Source: Gordionus sp. m RMFG-2023 (Eukaryota > Nematomorpha > Gordioida > Chordodea > Parachordodidae). From it: 64,000 nt of DNA. The notes beneath the pieces were generated by a model that had not been told where the DNA came from, did no database searches, and worked only from the letters and a program-made list of their open reading frames with translations. Location: positions 20,383,120-20,447,119 of the forward strand of contig NC_088778.1 of the NCBI RefSeq assembly GCF_954871325.1. The letters are read 5' to 3'. Positions 33,441 through 46,600 of the stretch are shown here, piece after piece. A program made the position numbers and the translations under genes. Position 1 is the stretch's first letter. The number at the start of each line of letters is the position of its first letter.

Positions 33441-33632
33441 TGTTAAACTGCTCGATTTGAACAGATTTTTAAAAACGAGACTCATTTTATTCAGAAAAAT
33501 TTTACACAAGTCTAAAGATTTTGGTCATAGATAGCACGAAGGTTTGGACATCTATTAGCTAAATCTCGGCTTAGGCTATATTTTTCTGGCTATAATATAG
33601 ATTTAGCCATTTTTAAAAATTGAGGATTATTC
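33441..33632 (-). mobile_element. Palindromic MITE, copy 2 (opposite orientation)
   Basis: In reverse complement it carries TCCAAACCTTCGTGC and TATGACCAAAATCTTTAG, matching copy 3 almost base for base, with terminal TTTTTAAAAA-containing inverted arms. Confidence 0.65.
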
Positions 33633-35105
33633 ACTCTACTTAAGAAGAAATAATAAATTGGGATATTTTTTATGAAGTTCATTTTTAATGATTCCTATTA
33701 AAAAATTTATCAAGGTTCTGAATCTATCAAAATTTTCAACCAGGTTCTGTCCGGGTCCGGGTTCTGGCAAAATTTTAAAAAGGGGTTCGGTCCAAAGCAG
33801 GTTTAATAGGCCAAACCCAAACCCAGGTTTGGAATCCGAGGTTAGGATTCGATCCAGATTTATAATTTTTTTAAGAAAATACAAATCAAAAATATATCAG
33901 TAAATAAATGTGAGACATTGGATTTTAAAAGAAACTTAAAGATTTGCAAAAATAATTTATTAATAAAAATTTGATTATTGATCTTCAAGAAAAATATTAT
34001 TAATTATATTTGTATTTTTATAAGTCTCTTTCCCTTTTTTAGTAGATTTGTTAAAAAAAATATTTTACAAAGAAAATCTGAGATTAAAGATTAAAACTTA
34101 AATTCAAAGTAGTAATTCAAAATATGTACTTGTAATTTTAATTATGATCATTTTAGTAATTATGAAATGATTATATTTATATTTATAAATTTGTTCAAAT
34201 TAGTAAAATATTTGAGATATATAAAATAGCTTGAAATTTTTAGGCGTGCTCCAGGAAATTCGAAATATTTAATTTGTTACTATTATATTCTTTAATATTT
34301 TTGCTTTTTTAATGAATTAAATATTTATGATAAAGTGTCGCGTGATAAAATATCGCTAGGCGATATGATTATATACAGAATAGATTTGGTCGATGTTTAA
34401 CAATATAGGTATGTATTACTATCTCTGCCATATCCCTATCTACCCCCCCCCTTCCTCGCCGATCATGTCGATACTAGAGTACTCTATTTCTGTTAAATGA
34501 ATTTCGGTTTAAATTAGATTTTTCAAAGTGATCTCCATAAAGGATTTAAACTTTAGAAATTATGAATCACCATGGGTTCCATATCCCAATTTTATTATAT
34601 GTCCATGATCCCAATACGACATATACATTAACTCAGACACCGTTAGAAAAACCATTGAAAACTAGTACTATGATTATAATAAATATCTTTCGATTAAATA
34701 TAATATATAATTTTTAATATTATATTATAAAAACATGCTGCATAAATATTTTTCAATAAATTATTTACAATTTACTAACATAAAAATTTTAGCAGTATAC
34801 TGAATAAAAATTTGAGGATTTTTTTAGCGAGCCTTTTATTAAATTCGAGGGAGTACAATGCAGGCTCTTCCCTCCCTTTATATAATTACGGCCAATAACT
34901 AACAATTTTAGTAAATGGTTAGAAAATATAAATATTTAATCACAAAACTCATAATAAAATGACTGTAATAATGTTTATTCTCTTTTATATTATGATTTAG
35001 TAATTATAAAATTTTATTAATACTGAACCAAGATCATATGATTTTATTAATAATTATAATATCTACATTACTTGTGCGATTAATTTTTTCACTTGATTTC
35101 CGATA
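33633..35105. other. Mostly featureless; one transposon-like motif cluster
   Basis: At 33740-33850 GGTTCTGTCCGGGTCCGG and CCAAACCCAAACCCAGG resemble subterminal repeats of another hAT-type family, but ends could not be paired. The rest is AT-rich with no gene seen. Confidence 0.4.
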
Positions 35106-35925
35106 ATGAAATTCCGTGGCGATGTAATTTTAATTAAAGTACTAAATTCTTATTCTTCATAATTTAGTTAAAAGAATTCATAATAATTGGCCGTAAAGTT
35201 CCTCTCAATAATGAAAAAACTCCTATATATAAGATGCGGATATTTGCTCCTGATAAATTAGTTGCTAAGTCCAAATTTTGGTATTTTGCTGCTAAATTAA
35301 AGAAGGTTAAGAAAACATCTGGCGAAATTTTGGAAAGCACCCAAGTTAACCTTAATTTTTCATAAATATATGTTATATATTCAGATACAAGAAAGAAAAG
35401 CTTTGAAGATAAAAAATTTTGGAATTTTATTGAAATATGAATCCAGAAGTGGTGTACATAACATGTATAGAGAATATAGAGATTTAACAGCTTCAGGTGC
35501 CGTCACACAATGCTGTACATTTTAATCAAGTTTAGATATTTAATTAATCTTTTTAATAGATCGTGATATGGGAGCTAGACATAGAGCCAGAGCAAATACA
35601 ATTCAGATAATTAAAGTAGATGAAATACCTTCCTCTAAATGTCGTCGGGTTAATATAAAACAATTCCATGTAAGTATAATTTATATGAACATAAAATGCA
35701 TAGTGTTGAATTTGAGATAGAGATAAATTATTCTTGAATCTTAGTGATTGACACTTATATTATTATATTTAAGCTGGATATATTTCATTATTGTTATATA
35801 TATTTATATTAAATATTACATTTATTATATAGGATAGTAAAATCAAGTTTCCTCTTCCACACCGTGTTGTACTGAAAAAAAATAGATCACTATTTTCAAT
35901 TAATAGGCCTAAGACATTTTTTTGA
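35106..35925 (+). CDS. RPL18A: Large-subunit ribosomal protein eL20 (RPL18A)
   Basis: Five exons: 35106-35123, 35168-35344, 35385-35514, 35560-35669 and 35833-35925. The four GT-AG introns are 44, 40, 45 and 163 bp. The joined frame is 175 aa, against about 176 in other animals. The start MKFRGDLKEF matches the family's start, where a six-residue first exon precedes L-E-. Conserved blocks visible: [65 protein letters not shown] (split codon Y), SKCRR, and [11 protein letters not shown] before a basic end. The protein is a structural component of the cytosolic 60S subunit. It is intact and has no sign of being a processed copy, so it is the functional gene. Confidence 0.97.
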
Positions 35926-36490
35926 TGAAATGTATTATTTGATTGTTGTATAATTATTAATCTATTAAATTATTTTTATAAAAAGAATAGACTAAAATGT
36001 TTATATGATTTCTTTGTTCAAATGACTTATTTACTTTAAATTCTACTTAGTCAAGCTTTTAGTAAAACATTTTTTTTTGAATATAATCTTGGCTTTTGTT
36101 CGTAACATTTTTGGTGGAACATACAATAAAAAAACGAAGAATGATTTGTTCAATTATTGGAAGCTTGAGTATAATCAAATAGTATTATTTTTTTCTGTTA
36201 TACCCAAAAACTTTTTATTCTCATGCTCTTCTAAAATTTTATTTATATTCAATGTTTTCATAATAATATATTAGTTATTACATCAAATATTTATAAATTT
36301 TTTAAAGGTTGTATATATTTGAATGGGATCTGATATATCACCCCATCAGGCCTAGAATGGTTATATTTTAAATGCAGTAAACTGATGAAGATAAATTATA
36401 AAGGTTTAGGTTAAGGAATATAATTTTATAAAAAAAGTGAATCAGGTTTTAAAACATTTAATATATGTTAAGGATTTCTATTGAATTTAT

Positions 36491-36708
36491 CATTACATTT
36501 TTCTTCTTTATTCATGTATTTTGATTTGTTAGTATCAACATAACTTGAAATTAATAGATAAATATATTATTGGGTAGATATTTTTCCCTATTTATAAATC
36601 ATTACATTTTTCTTCTTTAGTCATGTATTTTGATTTGTTAGTACCAACATAACTTGAAATTAATAGATAAATATATTATGGGGTAGATATTTTTCCCTAT
36701 TTATAAAT
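36491..36708. repeat. 109-bp tandem duplication
   Basis: Copies 36491-36599 and 36600-36708 start CATTACATTTTTCTTC and end CCCTATTTATAAAT. They differ at about three bases (for example TATCAAC versus TACCAAC). No coding potential. Confidence 0.9.
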
Positions 36709-37132
36709 TAAATATAGAACTTATCAACTAAAATTATAAAAAAATTTACAATTATATACTTAAATAAATTTGTGCCTAATCCTGTTTTATTTTTATAATG
36801 ATATTTTTTACTAATAGTAAAATATATAATTGACTGATCAATTTTTGATTATAAATCAAGCCAAACAATTTATACATAAACAGACAGGGACTTATAAATC
36901 TCAGATTTTTTTGTTAAATTTTAATAGACGATCCTGGAAATAAAATTTTGGTATATTTCATTAGATTTCAAGTTAATATTTTGATCGATACTATTTGAGA
37001 ATAAATATCAATATGCTTCTATTTTAAGAGCTAAGATGCTAAATCTATATATCATGGATGTAAACGCTGGTATTTTTACTGGACCCTTTTTAAAAGTGTA
37101 GGGCTGGAAACCAATATTAAAAATTAGATTAA

Positions 37133-37944
37133 CCCTTCAATACTCTGGTGAAAAAAATGACGTTAGTACTTGGGGGTTTAATATACCCCAATTTCAAATG
37201 TTTACATTCATTAATTTTATTTAATGTAGGGAGATAGAACTAACCTTAAACTTGATAAAATATTTATTTTTATTTCTTAAGCTTAGATAAGATGAGAATA
37301 ATTATAATTTGTGCCAAAATTTTCTAAAAAAACTTACTTTTTTTAAATTTCAAATATTAAATTAAAAAAATAACACCTATCATAATCAAAGATTTTCCAG
37401 TATCATTGGCATGATAAATAATCTCTTCAATCATTTTTGGTGTTATGAACAAGTCAACACATTTTTCTGGAGTGTCAGCTTCTTTCCCTTATTCTTTTAC
37501 TCCTGGCAAATGAATAACTAAATTTTGTTGATGAGTTCTTATTCTTTGATTAGTAAGATCTTTTTTGAGAAATGAGTCAGCTGGTGAAAAATAAAATAAC
37601 TCCACCATAGAAAATCTTTACGTTTCTTTTTCATATATCTCATTCAAAATATAAGATATTAAAATTTGTTTTTATAAATTTTATAATATAGTAGTATATA
37701 ATTTTAAAAACCTTAATAAAAAATTACAAATTTACTTTGGTGGGGTCTCACAAACCCCAATCAGTCACAAAATGTTTATAACTTAAAAACTACTCAAATC
37801 AAAATATATGAAATTTGAAATATAGATTCTAAGATATATTTGATGAAGCTACTGAAGAATCCAGATCATAATATTAAACCGTTTTTATGTAATATCATTT
37901 CTAGCATGCCTAGGGTTTCATATATTCCACAGAGTATTGAAGGT
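37133..37944 (-). mobile_element. piggyBac-like element, deleted
   Basis: Ends CCCTTCAATACTCTG and ACCTTCAATACTCTG (reverse complement) are flanked by TTAA on both sides (37129-37132 and 37945-37948), the piggyBac target. On the minus strand around 37400-37580 a fragment reads NQRIRTHQQNLVIHLPGVK, then after a stop TPEKCVDLFITPKMIEEII. This fits the N-terminal part of a piggyBac transposase, where a LPG----A-----P-E---LF pattern precedes the DDD core. The core is absent. Confidence 0.7.
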
Positions 37945-38191
37945 TTAACGAAATATTGTATTGGGTCTAAATAGTCTTGGTTTAAACAATATTTTCTATT
38001 TCTTGTAATAGTAATTGTTTTATATTAGTATTGGTTTAAATTCAAATTATTATTTAAAAGAATAGAAATAGTGATGTAAAAACCTATAATTTGTAGTTTA
38101 AAATAATCATGAAACATTAATGTTAAAAATGGCTTAGAATAAACTCAAATTTTACTCTAAATTTTTTAACTAGGAGTTTCAGTGATGTGAA

Positions 38192-38896
38192 CAGGCGCGT
38201 AGCCGGAAATTTTCTACGAAGGGGAGGAGGGATAAATTTTTTTTGGAGCATTAAAAATTTATTGGAACCAATCATTTAAAAATATGATAATTTCAACCAC
38301 AAATATATTGGAAAATACAAAATAAATATAAAATAAAACATTTTATAATTATTCAAAACTTATTCAAAATATCATTCATAAATGAAAATTTAATCTGCGA
38401 TTGGGCCAATTTTTAAATTTGTGTTGGGGATTAGATCTCGATGAGTAAAGCTAGTAGTCTATTCAATCAATTTTAAGATTTCATACTTTTGATATTGGTT
38501 TTTATTCTATGTAATGAAAAAAAGGTCTTCTAGTTTCTTACTAATTGGTATCATTGCCAAAATATTCAGTAATTTTAATGAATTTGGAAAACTTATTAAG
38601 TTCGTCTTAATTCATTATAATATCCTAAATGAATAGATAAAAATTGATATGTAAAAATTTAACTTTAATAAAAATAAACCACAATTATACATCAATATTG
38701 CAGGACACTAACCTTTACAATCTCAGGAGCCTTAAAAAAATTTTATAATATTATTTTCAAAATAAATTACCTTTTTTTTAGCTAACATTTTGTAAAATTT
38801 ACCATGTTTTTTTTAGCTAACTTACCCTTTTTTCAGTAGTATATAAAAAAATTGAGGGGGCTCTTTATACATTTCAGGGGACTCGAGCCCCCTGCC
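38192..38896. mobile_element. Left part of a possible hAT element around the inserted hAT
   Basis: CAGGCGCGTAGCCGG with a following GGGGAGGAGGG run resembles ends of the GTACGCAG/GTAGCCAGG type. Sequence continuing beyond 40413 (GCCACCCCCTAGTGACTACTG) may be its other end. No target duplication was found, so this is tentative. Confidence 0.3.
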
Positions 38897-40405
38897 CAGG
38901 GTTTCGAACTGTTTTGTATAACGGTTCGGTTCGTTCCGGTTTTTAGTTTAAAATTTTATAAAGGTTTTGTTCCATTTCGGTTTTTTAAAAAAAAATCATA
39001 TCGGTTCGGTTCGGTTTATAATTTATAACGGTTCTTTTCGGTTTGTTCCGGTTTTTATAAATTTAATTTTAAAAAAAATTAATCATTAACCATGTATATA
39101 TTAATTTTAGAGAAAAATCTTTTTAGTTTATAATTTCTTATTTAATTTATCCATGATAATCTAATAGATATTTTTATTAAATTTAGGAAATATAAATTAG
39201 ACAAATTAGTTTTTTTTTATTTCAAAATAAATAAGATAAAAACAAACATGCGTAATAATATGTATACTATACTATTTAGGTTTAAAAAAAGAATTCGAAC
39301 GGATAACTAAATATTTTCTAATATTTCAGGATTTAATTTAGTTCTCTGCGCAGAGAGTATAAACTTAAGGCTTGAAAATGCTCTTTATACGGAGACCTGC
39401 ATAGCTGGAACTGCTAGCACAGTTATAGCTAACTTATAAAGTTCTGGCATACTATTCTTTACATTTTCCCAATAATTCAAAAGATTAGTATCTTTTTCTA
39501 ATCTCTCTATATTATCAAATGACCGAATTATATATTCTATTTCTATACATTTATTATAATTTTCGATGCCCTGAGAATTATTCTTATTAAGACTTTCATG
39601 CGACTTTAATAAATCTTCAAAATCATCACCTAAATTATCCTTCGAATACGAACACGTAGGCATAGTATTTAGAATTTCAATATTCTGATTATTTAGATTT
39701 TGTATCAAGTTCCAAGTTTTACAAAGATGTTTTCTGGCGATCTCTCTTTCTTCAAAAGTTAAAAATACATTATATCTAGGGTCGAGATAAATAGCAGAGC
39801 AAAAAACTTCATTTTTGAAATTTATTTCTCGTGCTTTCATCGTAGAAACTAAAAGTCTGGCAAATGGAGTGTCTACTTTACTCGTTTGCATGAGACATTT
39901 GATCCACGCAGCATAAAAATCGCCCATGGTCAATTGTTCACTTTGTAAATATTTTGTCAAAACATAAGCTGGATATAAACCTTTTAATATGTCACTAATT
40001 ATTTTAAGATATCTTATTTAATTAACAGATAAATTGTCTAATCTATATAAATTAAGTATTTAAAGAAAAAACAACAAACCTGGTATTATTTGATATATAA
40101 TGTTGATAATATAAAAATATTTAATTTGATATATAATGTTGATAATATAGAAATATTTAATTTGAAAAGAAATCACCAATTTAAAAAATGCCCCTAAGGA
40201 AAATTAAAATTTTAAATTTAGGTTAATAATTTAAAATTAATTATTTTTAAAACCGTTTTGAACCGGTTTAAACCGGTTCAAAATATTTATAACGGTTCGG
40301 TTCGCTCTTTTAATATTTTCTTCATAACGGTTCGGTTAAGGTTACGGTTCAGAAAATCATAACGGTTCATTCCGGTTTTGCGGTTCGGTTCGGTTCGAAC
40401 CCCTG
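38897..40405 (-). mobile_element. hAT element with GGTTCGG repeats, perfect TSD
   Basis: Ends CAGGGTTTCGAAC and CAGGGGTTCGAAC (reverse complement) carry dense GGTTCGGTTC repeats inside (38925-39055 and 40250-40400). The 8-bp target duplication CCCCTGCC is perfect (38889-38896 and 40406-40413). At 1.5 kb it is an internal deletion derivative that keeps the C-terminal transposase exon. Confidence 0.92.
39307..39996 (-). pseudogene. hAT transposase C-terminal exon with one nonsense codon
   Basis: The open frame begins after an acceptor near 39997 and reads ILKGLYPAYV, MGDFYAAWIK, SAIYLDPRYNVFLTFEE, LNYWENVKNSMPELYKLAI and VLAVPAMQVSV. It then meets TAA at 39385-39387. The same frame continues RAFSSLKFILSAQRTKLNPE to a natural stop at 39307. 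In hAT transposases the residue at the stop is the conserved Glu of S-ERAFS, so GAA has become TAA. It is otherwise intact, hence a very recent death. Start and N-terminal half have been deleted. Confidence 0.85.
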
Positions 40406-41078
40406 CCCCTGCCACCCCCTAGTGACTACTGCAATAATGATATGACAGTATAGAAAAGTTAGGCACTAAAGAAATATTGTATGTAATAAGTTTAGAAAGC
40501 AAAAAAATATAACGCGATATAATAACCCACCAATCAAATATTTATATATATATTTATAATATTGGGATTAGTAATGGCCCCATTCCTAGTTCTAGGTGCC
40601 AAAAATTTTTATTTTGGCATTTATCAAAATTGGTTTATATACTATTGTATAGGTAACATCTTGCTTTAATTTATATAAATTTTAGACATGAAATATTCTA
40701 AATTTTATAGTAACTGGGGTTTCGCCCAAGCCAGGCCCAGCCAAAGGGACTTTAGCCTGGGACAAATGTAGCGGAATCAGAAATGACCATGAATCATAAA
40801 TGAGAAAATGGCGATGCATCACAAATCATGAGATACAAAAAGGTATAGGGCCGGAGAGGTATATTTACAAAAAATCAATTTATATATTGCCATGATATAA
40901 ATGAATGTAACTTCAGTAGTTAATTTTATTGAGCAAGAACAATGAGAAATAAAAATTATACAAATATTTTCGAACATGCAAAATAATAAGTATATGTAAA
41001 TAAGGACGAATATTATAGCAATTTGGCAAGGCTTCTATAAAGTAGGATCTTTAAGAATAGATATAGAATATTATTTAC

Positions 41079-41122
41079 TACATCCTTTTAACATTTTCCC
41101 CTATTGGGAAAATGTGGATGTA
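41079..41122. other. Imperfect hairpin
   Basis: TACATCC and CATTTTCCC pair with GGGAAAATG and GGATGTA around a 5-nt loop. It lies about 160 bp beyond the end of the DIRS-like relic on its 3' side and could be a terminal structure of that element. Confidence 0.5.
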
Positions 41123-41284
41123 ACCGGATATCTCGGTTTTTATGGCTTGGATATCCCATTGGCTTTATTAATCAAAATTCACAGTAATATAAAAATACAA
41201 GAAAAACAATAATGAAGTAAACACAGTATAATAAGGGTATTTATATAAATAAATATTGAGCGGATGATTCGTTATGGGTGTTAA

Positions 41285-42385
41285 TTATTGTTCTGAGGAT
41301 TTTGAATAGTAAAGAAGTAAGTCGTCAGTTTTGACTGATAGGTTGCCCCATTGGTAGGTCATTGTTATATCGATACTTGGTTCTTGCAGTCCTGATAATC
41401 CGGATATTATTGATGGAGTTCCTATGCTGGATTCTTCACCAAATAGCGAGACTTGTTCTTTGTAAGGTAATTGGGGCTGATAGTACTGGGTCACCGAAAA
41501 GATCTAAGTGATCTCTTTGGGCCATCCAGACTCTTGATGGTTCATCGGCTGGATTCTCGTCCGATGGGAGCCATTGGATATTTTGGGCTATAGCGGTAAA
41601 GTTAGCCAGGCCTAGTTTAAATAGGATTTGGATTAATACGATTTCAATGGAGGGGAATCGTGTCCTCCTTTCCGGAAGGAGTAATATGCTACGGTAGAGT
41701 CCGTGAAAATTATGGGTCGTTGGTTATTATTGCTGATGGCTAGTAAAACGCCCATTCCTACCGCTAATACTTCCTTGGCATTGATATGATTGATGGCGTG
41801 ACCGGGGACGTTGAAAACCAAACTTGCCTCGTTGAATAATACAGAAGTATATTCGTAGTCCCAAAAGCAAATTCCTATATGTGAATTTGATGCGTCCTTA
41901 TATACGGGGATGTTGGTGTAGTATCTTAACGATAACTGGTGTTTGAGGGCTTCAACGATCATGGAGGCTTTTCTGAAGGCGAGATAGGTGTCAACTATAG
42001 GGATTCGATCCGTGCATAGTGGCATAATATGGAGAAAATAATCTGGACATTCCTGTGATGGTATAGGCGTAGTGATTTACTACGCCTAGGACTCTGGCAG
42101 CGAGTTCTCGTCCCAATTCCAAGTGTTGGTATGAGTGCCTTCTAAATATCTCTAGACATTTTTCGAGTCTACGTCTGGTGGTTGTGTCGGCTTGTACATT
42201 TTTGTTAACTAGATCGATCGGAATTCCTAGGTAGGTGATGTGGTTAGTAGGGTCTAGTACCGATTTTTCTGGGCATTTATTGATTTGTGCAAAATAAAAC
42301 GGGGGAATATTATTAGGGGTTACCAATTCCCGACTGGACATTTGGAAACATCTCATATGATTTCTGAGAATTTTGAAGTTATAAG
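41285..42385 (-). pseudogene. DIRS-like reverse transcriptase-RNase H relic
   Basis: Reading from 42385 down: NHITYLGIPIDLV (end of the RT palm), RRLEKCLEIFRRH and ELAARVLGVVNH (thumb), then after a one-base shift near 42000 an RNase H domain with VYKDASNSHIGI (first Asp), INAKEVLAV (Glu), FTDSTVAYYSFRKGGHDS (Asp) and, after another shift, WLPSDENPADEPSR (closing Asp). The TD-T-----GG--S and NPAD--SR patterns fit RT-RNase H of DIRS and related elements. The RT active site and everything upstream is missing, and no tyrosine recombinase is seen. Base composition is distinctly more GC-rich than the surroundings, suggesting a younger or foreign origin. Confidence 0.6.
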
Positions 42386-42889
42386 GTAAATATTATTTTA
42401 CTTTTCTAATATAACTCTTAACTCAGAGGTTTCCACTCATGATTCAGTTGAAGCCTCTGGTAATTTATCTCAATGCGTTAATAAATTGCATTATATTGGC
42501 CATTATAATTTATGAGGCATTAATAACAATGGATTCATTAATCTACACTCAGTAATATAAAAATTGTATGATTCCACAATTAATATATTAAAAATAAAAA
42601 AAGTGATAATTCTTTTGACTTGATAAGAATTAAGGTTGAACCCTATATCAAAATTTAATCTCATCCTCCAAAATCTGCCTAAAAATCTTCAAGATTTTTT
42701 ATTCGATACCAAATTGCAATTTTATTGTGAACAGAAAGAATTATTATGAAATTATTGATTACTTTGTAGATCGTTTTTTTGATAGATTACACAATATGAT
42801 TATAATCTTCCATGTAATACATTGTCCCCACTTGACCCTGGTTATTTTATAGATAAAATGGCCATATTATAATCATTATGGAAACGTTA

Positions 42890-43360
42890 AAAATAAAAGA
42901 GCAAGAGGATTGTTAGCTGCAGAAGTTAAAGTAACCCATAATTTTGAGAATATCGTAAATATTATGTATAAAAAAAGTAAATCATCTTGCATTGAAAGAA
43001 TTTCATAAATGTTTCACAGCAGTCATCATTATTTTATTAGGGTCTCGACGGCTTCTTGTGAGGCCTCATTCTCTACACTAAAGAGAGTTCTATCGAGCAC
43101 TAGAGAATCGATGAAAGATCAAAGTAAACAAAATTATAACACAGAATTTAGCTTTTAATTCATTTATTAAAATTTAAAAATAAAAATAGTCCTATTATAT
43201 TATGTTATCTTGTATATTCATATTATAGCATTATTTTATTTACAAATTTTTAATAATAATAGCAAAATATTTTATTTCAAAAAATATTGCCCCCTTCCCC
43301 CCCCCCCCCCAAAAAAAAAATAAATAAAAGTTGCCCCCACAGCTGGAAATTTATGGCTAC
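42890..43360 (+). pseudogene. hAT transposase C-terminal relic and poly-C end
   Basis: Around 43045-43140 one frame reads VSTASCEASFSTLKRVLSSTRESMKD, which in pieces fits the hAT dimerisation motif (S-E-SFS-L-R). Some 150 bp on, a poly-C run (43296-43310) and TGGCTACTGCC resemble the end of GTAGCCAGG-type elements. Other parts are unrecognisable. Confidence 0.45.
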
Positions 43361-43603
43361 TGCCCTAATGTTTAAAAAAAAACTTTTCTTTGCTAATGTT
43401 TTTCTAAAAAAATTACTAACCCACTTGCCCCTTTATTTAAATTTGCTTAGCTTATCCAGGAATTTTGAAAAATTATTTGATTCTTTTTCTTTTATTATGT
43501 AAAGGAATCTTTTTCTGATGAATAAAGTAAACAGTAAAATTCGAAATTTATAAATAAAAAAGTAAATTCAAAAATATTTTAACAAGTTATTTTGAATTTA
43601 ATC

Positions 43604-46600
43604 CAGTGGCGTAGACAGGGGGGAGGGAGGTTGGGGTTGAAACCCCCCCATCACCCCTCAAAAAAAAAATTTTTTAAAAATTATTTTTAAAAAATTTTTT
43701 TTTTATTTTATTTAAAAAAACTGTTTCAATTTAGAAATAAAATAAATAATATATACGATATTAATGAAATATATTTTTATGAACTAATAAAATATTAAAT
43801 AACAATTAAATATATATTGTAAATATATTTTTATTGTTTAATTAGATATTTTAAATTTAATAATAAAATTTAAATTGTTAAACTAAATTTGATAGTTTTT
43901 AAAATTTTTATTTAATTTCCACATGGATATAAGAAAATTTTTACTAAATAAAGGTATATTTAAATTGATTTAGAAAATTTATGTAATTTGATTTAGAAAT
44001 AACAAAATCCTCAAATGACGATGGTAATGGTATTCACTTTTATAATATCTTTTATTTAAATCTTGCAATTAGAAATACAACCAACATACTCAGGGAAAAC
44101 AAATGAGTTAGCTAAAATAAAATCATCAAATGATAATGGTATAATTCTAAATTATCATTTATAAGTTCTCTTAATTTTTTATAATTAGAAAAATTATGTA
44201 TTATTAAAGAATCTGAGCTCTCAGTTGATTTGGCTGGAAAATCATCAAATGATGGTATGGTATTTTATAATATAATTGAGTTCTATTTTTTTATTTGTAA
44301 ATTATATTTTCATTTGAGTTATTAAACCTTTGCAATGTGCTTTATTTAGTTATAACCCTTTTTTATATGAAAAGCTCATCATTTTGATTATTGTAAATTC
44401 CCAAATAATCTTTAGATATTACAACATTCACAAGCAGAGTTGGGCAGTATTGTGAAAACTTGTATCTTAGATAAAAACAAATAATTTCCTTCTATGTTTT
44501 ACCCTGTCTTTTAAATTTGTAATAGATAACTTGAATCTTTATTTAAGATATATTTTTAATAAACTATATTCTTTTCTTGTTGTGCTGCTCAGGTCTGAAC
44601 TCTACAATTCACATTGAAATATATATTTTAAAATTTAAAAAAAAATATAGAAAATCAATGTCCTCAAAAAGATATTTCATTATACTTAAAATTTCAGTTT
44701 AAAAATGATAATGAAAAATTGATGGCTGTGGAAAATATTTGGGCACCTGACAAATGCTATAAATTTCCATTGTCTTTGGATAAAAGAAATTTCAAACATC
44801 GTGGCTTAACAAATATAAGTGGCTTGCTTATTCAGCTAATGAAAAGGGAGCTTTTTGTAAATTGTGCGTCATTTTTTCACCAAGATATGCTGGACCCGGG
44901 TTACAAAAACTCAAAACATTGGTAAGTCAAGTATATACAAGATGGAAAGATGCTCTTGAAAATTTTAATTATCATCAACAAAATAAATATCATCTCAATT
45001 TTTGTGAGATATCTAATGCTTTAAAAGCCATCTCTATGAATCAAAAGATATCAATATCTAATGTATTGAATAAAAAAAAATTTGATATTGGCCAGAATAA
45101 TTATAATAATTGATGCAATCATTTGGCTAGGGAGGCAGGGCTTAGCATTAAGATCTCATAGAGTATCAGATGGCCCCTTAACACTTTCATCTTCTCATAA
45201 TGAAGGGAATTTTAAGGAATTGCTGAAACTTTTATGCAACAATAATGATAATTATATAAAGCTTTTTGAAAGCTCGGCTAAAAATGCTACCTACCTTAGT
45301 CCATGCATTCAAAATGAAATTATATCCATATGCAATAAGTTTATATTGAAAGAAATTTCTACAAAAGTGAAAGCATCACCATTTTTTAGTGTTCTGGCGG
45401 ATGAGACATCGGATGTTGGTAACTAAGAGCAATTATCCATAGCAATAAGGTTTATTGATATGGAATCAGGTCATTATAAAATGGAGGAACTCTTTGTTCA
45501 ATTTATTGATTTACATGACACTAAATCAGAGACGATAGCCCAAAGAAATTTTAGCATCCCTTCAAGATCTAGATTTAAATTTAAATCTAATGAGAGGCCA
45601 GGGATATGATGGAGCTCCCTCAATGAGTAGTCATGTTAAGGGAATGCAGTCAAGAATTAGATAGCTTTATAGCACCGCTTTATATGTTCACTGCAGCTCA
45701 CATTGCCTAAATTTTATGATATCCGAGGCATGTGAAATACGAGACATCCGGAACAGTTTAAGTAAAAAAATTTTAATTTAATTGGAATTTATTAGATTTT
45801 ATTATGTATTATAGATATCTTTTTATAATTTAATATATTTTTCAAAATTTAGAAACAATATCGTCGGTTTGTGACTTTTTCACACCCCCAAAAAGGGACA
45901 GTTATTTATCCGAACATTTGATGTATTGATTCAAATAATCCAAAAAAAAAACTAAAACGATTTTGCCCAACTAGGTTTATCGAAAGACAACAATCAGTGA
46001 GACTCTTCATAGAATTATATGAAGTTATTTTTGCAGCACTCGAATCCTACGTATCCAGCAAAGAAAAGGATTCCTCAGATGCTGAAAATTTTTTACAGGC
46101 GATTACGAAGACACAATTTTTAATATCAATTCAATGTGTATATTTTTTATTTAATTATACTTATGATTTTAGCAAAATACTTCAAAAAATTAATTTGGAT
46201 TTAAGAGAGGTTATGAATAGGGCAAAGGATATTGTTGAAATATTAATAAATATCAGAGAAAATGTGGATGAAAAATTTCATGATATTTACAAGAAAGTAA
46301 AGGAGATCGCTAATTTGTTTGGGATTGAAATTTTTAAACATAGAGTAGTTTCTAGACAGTCAAATCGCTTAAATATTGATGCCTCTTCGATTGAGGATTT
46401 TTATAAAATAAGTATTTTTATTCCCCTTATTGACACATTTTATTTCAATTAAAAGAAAGATTTATTAGTCATAATTTTATTTTAAAAAGTTTTTATTTTC
46501 TTCTGCCGGTTGAGTCTGAATTGTTGATTACACATGAAACGCGATAGGATATTAAGAAAATCTCAGAGTTTTATTCTAGGATCGTATGATAAGTTACTTT

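Noticed and set aside
38184-40439. Outer hAT around 38897-40405
   Set aside because: Left end is plausible, but the right end and 8-bp flanks do not match, so it is listed only as a weak left-part feature.
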